From the NCBI GenBank assembly GCA_037447655.1, contig JBBHKE010000954.1, positions 64,001 through 76,678 of the forward strand: 12,678 nt of DNA. The letters are read 5' to 3'. The DNA is from Zygnema cylindricum (lineage: Eukaryota > Streptophyta > Zygnematophyceae > Zygnematales > Zygnemataceae). The position numbers were made by a program, and so were the translations under genes. Positions 6,959 to 12,678 of the stretch are shown here, one piece after another. Numbering within the stretch: the first letter of the stretch is position 1; each line of letters begins with the position of its first letter. The notes under the pieces were generated by a model, which saw only the letters and a list, made by a program, of their open reading frames with translations, ran no database searches and was not told where the DNA came from.

Positions 6959-7289
6959 GGGAATTGATTATGACAGTGATTGTTTTGGTTGCGCACAGTC
7001 ACCTACGTCATTTTTTCAAAAAACGTACGTTTGAAGTACACATTGGTACAAATAAAGTACCGTTGAGTATGAATTTGACGGCCAATCGGTTGGACATCTT
7101 TGACTTTCATAATATTGTTTCAACCGCTTAAAATTTTGTTGCGCTTGCGAACGTCGACCGTCATAATAAAATTAGCAATTCACACGGCCGGCGAGCGTTT
7201 ACGGTAACAAAACTGCGGCGACCACATGTAAATAAAATGGTTGCTGACAGTAACTTTTTGTCGTTATGTGAGCTCCACGGTGAGAGCAC
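6959..7289 (+). repeat. Mutator-like TIR, left arm, outer part
   Basis: It starts GGGAATTGATTATGACAG, has shared central blocks such as CGAACGTCGACCGTCATAAT and ends CCACGGTGAGAGCAC at the B1 insertion. It has a 9-bp block near 7043 (GGTACAAAT) that the right arm lacks but the third copy at 12303 retains in diverged form, so the right arm lost it. Confidence 0.88.
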
Positions 7290-7292
7290 GTA

Positions 7293-8241
7293 GGGGGTGT
7301 CCCCATGTAATCGGTTCTTTGATAAAGTATTTTGGACTGTAGTGAAGATTCTCCGTACTACTTTGAAGAGAGTCCCAATGTGCAAAAATGAAATCGGAAC
7401 TTTGACACGTGACGGTTGTAGACGTAGGTACAAATTGTGACGATTGAAGGCGACTACGAAACTTTCGACGAATAGTGACGCCAACAAAAACAGCGATAGT
7501 GGTAGACGTCTAGATTTTTGTGAAATTGTAGACGTTTAGGGTTTGGTGACATAGTGACGTCACGCTCTTTTGTGACAACGTCGAGGTCACGGATTCAAGA
7601 ACTTTTCGCCATGGTTTTCCGAATTCGTTTTTTCTACTTTTCTCACTCGACCTGCCATTAAAAAAAGCCTAAAAATTGTAAAAATAAATATTTTTAAAAC
7701 ATCTTTCATTTTATACCAATGTTGTCGTGTCTCATTTCGAAAAGTGTGAGATATAATCGATGGTGTGAGAGGGAGAGAGGAGAGGTGACGATGGCGAATT
7801 TTTTTGCAAAGGACCCATGATTGAAAGTGGAGGTCCGAGACCCCTGGAATTTTTTGTTCCGTACATAGCGCGTAACGGCGACGGAGAAAAATAGCGAGGA
7901 CTCTCCTTCGTCCTAAAATTTTCCCACTCGTGTGGCGCGCGCGTTGGTCGTTTTTCATTCGCTGTCTGGGCGGTACTTTAACTAAAATCACCTCCTCGAG
8001 GTGATTTTAAATGAAGTTTTTTTTTGGGTTAGATTCTCTTGCCCGGGGGTCGAAAAGGGGAAAACGCCAAAATGCGTTCACATGACGACAAACACGCCGT
8101 ACATTCAAAGTATAAATTCACGTTCACTGTACTTTGGTAAAAACGATTTTCTCGTACGGCTAAAGTTTTTGTCAAAGTTCCCTGAATTTTAGGGCAAAAA
8201 GACAGAGAAAAGTATGTACTTTAAAACATGGGGACACCCCC
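7293..8241 (+). mobile_element. PIF/Harbinger-like MITE B1 (949 bp)
   Basis: Termini GGGGGTGTCCCCATGT (7293-7308) and its exact inverse (8226-8241) form perfect 16-bp TIRs starting with GGG. Flanks are GTA (7290-7292) and TTA (8242-8244), a TTA duplication with one change. It is the same family and orientation as B2: shared blocks include CCGTACTACTTTGAA, AATGAAATCGGAACTTTG, GTTGTAGACGTAGGTACAA and GACCCATGA-TGAAAGTGGAGG. No transposase-like frame exists; open frames on both strands lack motifs. TA at 7340-7341 is the empty site for element E. A conserved 11-bp hairpin is at 7984-8008. Confidence 0.82.
7984..8008. repeat. Conserved internal hairpin of the B family (B1 copy)
   Basis: AAAATCACCTC and GAGGTGATTTT are perfect inverted 11-mers around CTC. 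The B2 counterpart at 11158-11179 is a perfect palindrome with the same arms. Confidence 0.75.
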
Positions 8242-8244
8242 TTA

Positions 8245-8494
8245 GCCGCAAAATTAAAATTGAATCGTCTAAGTGTTACATTGAACTTAGACGCAAAGTG
8301 AAACGAAACCTATTGAAAGTGAAAGTACTATAAGTCTCGTACGAAAATAATATAACGCACGAAACGAAATAAACTTTATAATAAAACGAACTGGCGTAAA
8401 AATATCATTTAAAATTAAATGAAAAAAATGAGCGTCGTCACGCGCGACGAAATCGAGCCACGCTATTTACGAATCAACATACTTACATTGACAG
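8245..8494 (+). repeat. Mutator-like TIR, left arm, inner part
   Basis: It starts GCCGCAAAATTAAAATTGAA directly after the B1 right duplication. It mirrors 8777-9026 over 250 bases with about a dozen changes. Before the B1 insertion it continued the outer left arm through GAGCAC-TTA-GCCGC. Confidence 0.87.
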
Positions 8495-8776
8495 CAAAAT
8501 GTTAGGATATTGGGCGAATTGGCGTCGGCCGAAACCGTGCAGTCAAATTTTTGTTCAGCTCGCGTCAGTTATGTTTTGTTTCGTTCGGTACTGTACTTTT
8601 GTGTCGGTTCGGTTTGGTGCGAGCGCCGACCGGTATTCATTTGTTCGAGTCGCACGCTGGTCAATTGCGAGGAAATGTTGGTTCGCGAAGAAAGACGCGA
8701 TTTTTTCGTCCGCGGAAGTAATTTATGTGTGGGACAAAGCGGCAATACCTTTGTACGACCGATCTTGCTACGATCT
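8495..8776. other. Unique loop of the Mutator-like element
   Basis: 282 bp between the two arms, richer in G+C than the arms. Two overlapping frames run through it (8499-8807 and 8510-8803), giving cysteine- and arginine-rich peptides without recognisable domains. They are most likely chance frames. The loop could be a captured genomic fragment, as in Pack-MULEs, because it has no counterpart elsewhere in the window. Confidence 0.5.
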
Positions 8777-9026
8777 TGTCATTGTAAGTATGTCGATTTG
8801 TAAATAGCGTGGCTCGATTTCGTCGCGCGTGACGACACTCGTTTTTTTCATTTAATTTTAAATGATATTTTTACGCCGGTTCGTTTTATTATAAAAGTTT
8901 ATTTCGTTTCGTGCGTTATAATATTTCCATACGAGACTTATAGTACTTTCAGTTTCAATAGGTTTCGTTTCACTTTGCGTCTAAGTTCAATGTAACACTT
9001 AGACGATTCAATTTCAATTTTGCGGC
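8777..9026 (-). repeat. Mutator-like TIR, right arm, inner part
   Basis: Inverted copy of 8245-8494 ending AATTTTGCGGC, followed by TAA (9027-9029), where D begins. It contains GTAAGTATG at 8784, the mirror of the CATACTTAC in the left arm. Confidence 0.87.
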
Positions 9027-9029
9027 TAA

Positions 9030-9806
9030 GGGTGCGTCTCTATGTGCTTAAGTATGGGTTTTTTTCTGTCGTTTTCCTGTAAAACTTAGAGCCGTACCGC
9101 GTAAGTTTCAACCGTACAATAAAATAGAAAAAAAGAGAAGTACATTTTGCGTCATCATTGGATTTAAAATGTACTACATCTTGTCGTCTTGTGTTCTTCG
9201 ACCCACTTCGACGACAAAAAACGTCATCTTCAACCTTATCTTTAAAATATAGGGCTGATGTGTTTTAAAATTAAGGATTTTCTATAAACAAATAGGAACA
9301 CGTCTTCGCACGTGTACTCTTTTGTTCAAAAATTCAAACGGTTTCAAGCGACGTGGAAGTGTACACGATTCGCTATATTTTGTCCGTTTTTGTTCAATAC
9401 GACAAAGAGAAGTACACAGTTTGTTTTATTTTGTCTGTTTCCATCCGGTACGGATTTTTTTTTTGCAGGGGTCTCAAGGTTCCGATGCCATTTCACGTCG
9501 AGCCGACAATAGACGCAAAGGCAAAACGCATCTTCTTCAACGGTGAAACGGCACAGGCTGGAGGGCAGTAGGTCTACAATGTCACGAAAATCACGCGACG
9601 TCACAAGCAGTTACGAAAAATGACGTGGGTCATCATAGATTGTAGACGCTGACAGCCGTCACGGGCATTGTCGACGTATACAATCGTCCCGCCCTAAGTG
9701 ACAATTTCGTTTGGTACACATAGGGACACCCGAAATCCGGGTCCGCCGGATCTGCGCTAAAAAAAAAAAAAAAAACTCTAAGTTTGAAGTACATAGAGAC
9801 GCACCC
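9030..9806 (-). mobile_element. PIF/Harbinger-like MITE D (777 bp)
   Basis: Perfect 16-bp TIRs, GGGTGCGTCTCTATGT at 9030-9045 and its inverse at 9791-9806, are flanked by TAA on both sides (9027-9029, 9807-9809). The first ~90 bases align to the inverted right end of B1 and B2 (shared TTAAGTAT, CTGTCGTTTTC, CCGTAC), so D is a diverged relative in the opposite orientation. The interior is T-rich with a degenerate ~55-bp repeat around 9353-9460. Reading frames in three overlapping phases near 9312-9571 have no motifs and are not credited. Confidence 0.78.
9717..9775. other. Second terminus-like motif and A17 tract inside D
   Basis: ACACATAGGGACACCC (9717-9732) closely resembles the real D terminus ACATAGAGACGCACCC 60-75 bases further right. 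Between them lie a GC-rich stretch and 17 consecutive A (9759-9775). This is either a doubled end or a small inserted sequence with a poly-A tail. Confidence 0.5.
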
Positions 9807-9858
9807 TAAGGGTACGTCCCCATGTAAGCGATGCTTTGAAAAAAAATATTTGACTGTA

Positions 9859-10458
9859 CACCGCGAATCGTAATTAGAGTAAATTACTCTAATTCGGTCG
9901 CTCGAAATTTTGGGTCAATCACATCAAATAGAGTAATCGATTCTAATTTTTTCATTTTTCTAATTTATGTGAGGTTTAATTAGCGTAAAAAATTATAATA
10001 TAGGTCATTTTTAAATAGTGTGGAGTACGGACAACGTCTGACCGTGCAAAATTGTACCTTTATAAATAAAAAGGTACAAATAATGATTTAATAGAATCGC
10101 GCTCGCACGTGAAATCGCACTAAACAAAAAAATCAATCACATCAAAAAAAATCCGTTCGCATAGCTCTCGTCCGTCGACAACATCGTCGTCAGTGTGAAT
10201 TTTAACTGACATTGAATGCGACAAATAGTACCAGCGTCATAATGACGTCAATACTATACGGACTGACACATTTTGTACATCTACGTAATTTAGTGTTCAT
10301 AATTATCACGCAAAAAATTATCGCCGACATAACCTAATATAGAATGCTTAAATAAATTAGAGTTAACTTCATAGTTGAAAAAGCTCTATCACATAAATTA
10401 GCGTTCATTACTCTAATTGTTTTTTTTGGTTTTTGTACTCTAATTACGATTCGCGGTG
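9859..10458. mobile_element. TA-flanked MITE E (600 bp) nested in B2
   Basis: The ends CACCGCGAATCGTAATTAGA and its inverse form TIRs of at least 23 bp, flanked by TA at 9857-9858 and 10459-10460. The paralogous place in B1 (7340-7341) reads GGACTG-TA-GTGAAG without insertion, matching TGACTG-TA and TA-GTGGAG here. This proves insertion with duplication of TA, the signature of Tc1/mariner-type elements. TTACTCTAATT-like motifs recur near both ends (9881-9893, 10409-10419, 10437-10447) and may bind a transposase. No frame encodes a transposase. Confidence 0.85.
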
Positions 10459-10650
10459 TAGTGGAGTATTCCGTACTACTTTGAAAAGCGTCCCTATGTG
10501 CGAAAATGAAATCGGAACTTTGAAATGTGACGGTTGTAGACGTAGGTACAACTTTGTGACGGTTGACGACGACTACGAAATTATTGACGCCAACAAAAAC
10601 AACGACAGTTGTAGACGTCTACATTTTTGTAATTTAGTGACATGGCAGAT

Positions 10651-10744
10651 GTTTAGGGTTTTGTAACATCGTGACGTCACGCTCACTTGTGACAACGTGT
10701 TTGGGGTTTTGTAACATCGTGACGTCACGCTCACTTGTGACAAC
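10651..10744 (+). repeat. 48-bp tandem duplication in B2
   Basis: Two units start at 10651 and 10699, nearly identical through TTTTGTAACATC, GTGACGTCAC and GCTCACTTGTGACAAC. B1 has this segment once (around 7533-7580). Each unit carries the palindrome GTGACGTCAC (10671-10680, 10719-10728), as does B1 at 7554-7563. Confidence 0.88.
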
Positions 10745-11157
10745 GTCGACGTCACAGATTCAAGGACTTTCGGCCATGGATACCGAATTTCGTTTTCTCT
10801 TTTTTTTTCGCTCTAATTGCCATAAAAATATGCATGAAGGGTAGCCAAAAGAATTATTTTTCAAATAAATTTAATTTCATACCAGTTTTGTCGTGCCTCA
10901 TTCTAAAAAGTACGAGTTAAAAGTGATAGTGTGAGAGGAGAGGGGAGAGGCGACAACGACGCAAAATTCTACTGAGGACCCATGAATGAAAGTGGAGGTC
11001 CGCGACCCCTTCAATTTTTTTCCGTACATCCTCGTATTTTCCGTACATGCGCGTGACGGGCAGGGAGAAAAATAGCGAGTCGTCCTAAAATTTTCCCGCT
11101 CGTGTGTCGCGTGCGTGGGCCGTTTTGCATTCGTTGTTTTGGGCAGTACTTTCCCTG

Positions 11158-11179
11158 AAATCACCTCGCGAGGTGATTT
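11158..11179. repeat. Conserved internal palindrome of the B family (B2 copy)
   Basis: A perfect 22-bp palindrome made of AAATCACCTCG and CGAGGTGATTT. The arms equal those of the B1 hairpin at 7984-8008, although the bases around them have diverged. Confidence 0.8.
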
Positions 11180-11417
11180 TTGATGAAGTTTTTTGACGGG
11201 CTAGAATCTCTTGCCCGAGGGTTGTAAAAAGGAAAACGCCAAAATTTGTTAAGATGACAACAAATATGAAGTACATTCAAAGTATAGACTTGACGTTTGT
11301 TGTACTTTTAAAGAATTTATTTTTTTCTACGTCTAAAGTTTTTCTCGTACGGAACTGCGTTTTGTGCGAAAACGACAGATTAAAGTCGATACTTTAACAC
11401 ATGGGGACGTACCCTAA

Positions 11418-11738
11418 GTGCTCTCACCGTGGAGCTCACATAACGACAAAAGGTTACTGTCTGCAACCATTTTATTTACATGTGGTCGCCACAATTTTGT
11501 TACCGTAAACGCTCGCCGGCTGTGTGAATTGCTGATTTTATTATGACGGTCGACGTTCGCAAGCGCGACAAAATTTTAAGCGGTTGAAACAATATTATGA
11601 AAGTCAAAGATGTCCAACTGATTGACCGTCAAATTTATACTCAACGGTACTTTAATGTGTACTTCAAACGTACGTATTTTGACAAATGACGTAAGTGATT
11701 GTGTGCCACCAAAACAGTCACTGTCATGATCAATTCCC
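11418..11738 (-). repeat. Mutator-like TIR, right arm, outer part
   Basis: Inverted copy of 6959-7289, beginning GTGCTCTCACCGTGG after the B2 duplication TAA and ending CAATTCCC before the 9-bp duplication. About 19 substitutions and one 9-bp gap separate it from the left arm by hand alignment. Confidence 0.88.
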
Positions 11739-11747
11739 GTAATTTTA
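11739..11747. repeat. 9-bp target-site duplication, right copy
   Basis: GTAATTTTA, identical to 6950-6958, directly follows the right terminus. Confidence 0.88.
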
Positions 11748-12302
11748 TTAGAATATAAGTGCGATTCGCACGATTTATACCTGCGCCTGTGTATGTCGTC
11801 TAAAAGACACCGGCTCACTCATCCTTAACTAGTTGATGTAGATGTTTCGATGCATATATGGGGTGTGATAATAATTTAATTACATATTGTTTTTCACCGC
11901 TCATTTAATGGAAAGCGTACAAACTGCGGTACATGTTCAATTCATTTTTTTTTAAATGTACGAATTTGTACGGAAAATAATCATTAACGTTTTTTACGAT
12001 TTTTTCAAATATACCTCTCCAGTTTCTACGTATTGTACATACGTTCGAAACGTGCGTAAAATACGTTTTGAACAACTATGATTCAGACCTATTCGGACCA
12101 ATTAAAATATTCGGACCAAATTTTTTTTTTTACACCGTCAGATTTGGACAACCGGACGGTCGCCGATCAAAGTCGCGATCTAAGAAGAACACATGAAAAG
12201 CCCATAACACAACTTACGATAAAGGCGCCGACCAAAGGCCTACCATAAAAACGCTACAGTACTTTTGAACTATGGTGTACAATTGTACATGCATAAAAAA
12301 TA
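11748..12302. other. Unassigned AT-rich DNA between two Mutator-like termini
   Basis: About 555 bp with no credible gene. ATTCGGACCAA occurs twice near 12090-12118 and a perfect 14-bp palindrome TGTACAATTGTACA lies at 12276-12289, close to the next terminus. Several poly-A and poly-T runs are present. Confidence 0.6.
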
Positions 12303-12584
12303 GGGAATTGCTAATCGCAGAGACGATTTTTGCTGCGTGCAGGTAGTTGTCAGAAATTGTACATTTGAAGTACAATTTTGTACAATCTACGTACCTTTAA
12401 TTTCAGATCTGACGGTCAATCCGTCGAACAACTTTGACTGGCGGATTATTGTACCGGCGGTTAAAAAAGTGTCGCGCTTGCAAACGTCGACCGTCATAAA
12501 AAAAAAAAAAATTCACACGGCCGGCGCAGGTTTACTGTAACCAAACTGCGGCAGCCACATATAAATAAAATGGCTGCGCGCAGG
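12303..12584 (+). repeat. Third, diverged copy of the Mutator-like TIR
   Basis: It begins GGGAATTGCTAATCGCAG and follows the left arm in the same order: ACATTTGAAGTACA, GACGGTCAATC-GT, AACTTTGACT, GCGCTTGCAAACGTCGACCG, ATTCACACGGCCGGCG, AACTGCGGC and TAAATAAAATGG. It is clearly more diverged than the two arms are from each other. It is cut at the TA at 12585-12586 by an E-type terminus, and its body lies beyond the window. Confidence 0.82.
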
Positions 12585-12586
12585 TA

Positions 12587-12678
12587 CACCGCGCATCGTT
12601 ATTAGTGTCAAAGTTTAAATAGTGTGTAAGTAAATATACCGTCATTGACGCTAATTAAGAATTTGAAAATTAAAAAAA
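12587..12678 (+). mobile_element. Second TA-flanked E-type element, left end only
   Basis: CACCGCGCATCGTTATTAGT matches the E terminus (CACCGCGAATCGTAATTAGA) at 17 of 20 positions and follows a TA. The left-arm copy of this region continues uninterrupted past the same TA (near 7249), so it reads as an insertion. The interior does not visibly match E, and the right end is outside the window. Confidence 0.65.

Larger units (their letters stand above)
9810..11414 (+). mobile_element. PIF/Harbinger-like MITE B2 (1605 bp including element E)
   Basis: Perfect 16-bp TIRs, GGGTACGTCCCCATGT at 9810-9825 and its inverse at 11399-11414, are flanked by TAA on both sides (9807-9809, 11415-11417). Without the 602 bases of element E plus its duplicated TA it is about 1003 bp, close to B1. 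It parallels B1 from end to end. It differs by a 48-bp tandem duplication at 10651-10744. No protein-coding content is supported. Confidence 0.85.
6959..11738. mobile_element. Mutator-like foldback transposon, non-autonomous, carrying nested insertions
   Basis: The ends GGGAATTGATTATGACAG and its inverted mirror (CTGTCATGATCAATTCCC) are flanked by a perfect 9-bp duplication. The inverted arms are long: an outer part (6959-7289 against 11418-11738, about 94% identical by hand alignment, plus one 9-bp gap) and an inner part (8245-8494 against 8777-9026, about 95%). The arms meet around a 282-bp loop. Similar divergence and mirrored continuity at one TTA/TAA site show that outer and inner parts were one arm before other elements inserted. 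Ancestral length is about 1440 bp. There is no transposase, so an element elsewhere must have moved it. TIR length and duplication size fit long-TIR MULEs; Foldback or another 9-bp-duplication group is the alternative. Confidence 0.85.

Noticed and set aside
6721-7002. Minus-strand 93-codon frame
   Set aside because: It straddles the 9-bp duplication and terminus of the Mutator-like element, so it cannot be one gene; no motif.
7161-7991. Minus-strand frames across the arm and B1
   Set aside because: One crosses the insertion boundary at 7293. Neither resembles a Harbinger transposase or Myb-like partner, and B2 does not preserve them.
8499-8807. 102- and 97-codon frames in the Mutator-like loop
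   Set aside because: Two overlapping phases are open at once, there is no domain, and the frames run into the arm. Kept only as a possible captured fragment.
9312-9604. Four overlapping frames on both strands in D
   Set aside because: Simultaneous openness in three + phases and one - phase, over degenerate repeats, indicates low stop density rather than coding.
10652-10658. Plant telomere-like TTTAGGG
   Set aside because: Single unit, with a TTTGGGG variant in the second copy of the duplication; not an array.
10573-10755. Minus-strand frame with a repeated peptide
   Set aside because: The repeat comes from the 48-bp tandem DNA duplication; 48 is a multiple of three, so it stays open by chance.
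1-12678. CRISPR array, bacterial operon, tRNA or rRNA genes
   Set aside because: No regularly spaced direct repeats, no operon structure and no tRNA- or rRNA-like sequence beyond the primer-binding site.

Overview
The window is eukaryotic repeat DNA with no intact host gene and no sign of prokaryotic organisation. A tRNA-iMet-type primer site (one mismatch to the form common in plant retrotransposons), a Ty3/Gypsy-type gag-pol, and Mutator-, PIF/Harbinger- and TA-target-type DNA transposons packed together suggest a land plant or alga. The species cannot be named from sequence alone.

Positions 1-6633 are one Ty3/Gypsy LTR retrotransposon on the + strand. Its 5' LTR is cut by the window edge (1-830; the first 137 bases lie outside, judged from the 3' copy). 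It is followed by a primer-binding site, a long leader with spliceosomal-looking signals, an intact gag (1612-2928), a -1 ribosomal frameshift signal (2910-2949) leading into protease, then a broken pol: RT, RNase H and a doubly deleted integrase. A hairpin, a polypurine tract and the complete 3' LTR (5667-6633) close the element. The two LTRs differ at 6 of 830 shared positions, so the insertion is young, yet pol carries about four frameshifts, a stop and two domain-removing deletions. It is a non-autonomous copy.

After about 316 bp of unassigned DNA, 6959-11738 is a Mutator-like foldback element. A perfect 9-bp duplication (GTAATTTTA) flanks it, and it has long inverted arms starting GGGAATTG. 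Both arms are split at the same mirrored TTA/TAA site by PIF/Harbinger-like MITEs: B1 (7293-8241) in the left arm, and D (9030-9806) plus B2 (9810-11414) in the right arm. B2 itself carries a 600-bp TA-flanked element E (9859-10458); the matching empty TA site is visible in B1. With the insertions removed in thought, the Mutator-like element is about 1440 bp: two ~584-bp arms around a 282-bp loop.

After another ~555 bp of unassigned DNA, a third, more diverged copy of the same Mutator-like terminus begins at 12303. It is interrupted at 12587 by a second E-type terminus that runs off the window.

The order of events can be read as: the Mutator-like element first, then PIF/Harbinger insertions into its arms, then E into B2. 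The gypsy insertion beside it cannot be ordered from this window but is recent by LTR identity. The DNA elements show no transposase and must have moved in trans.
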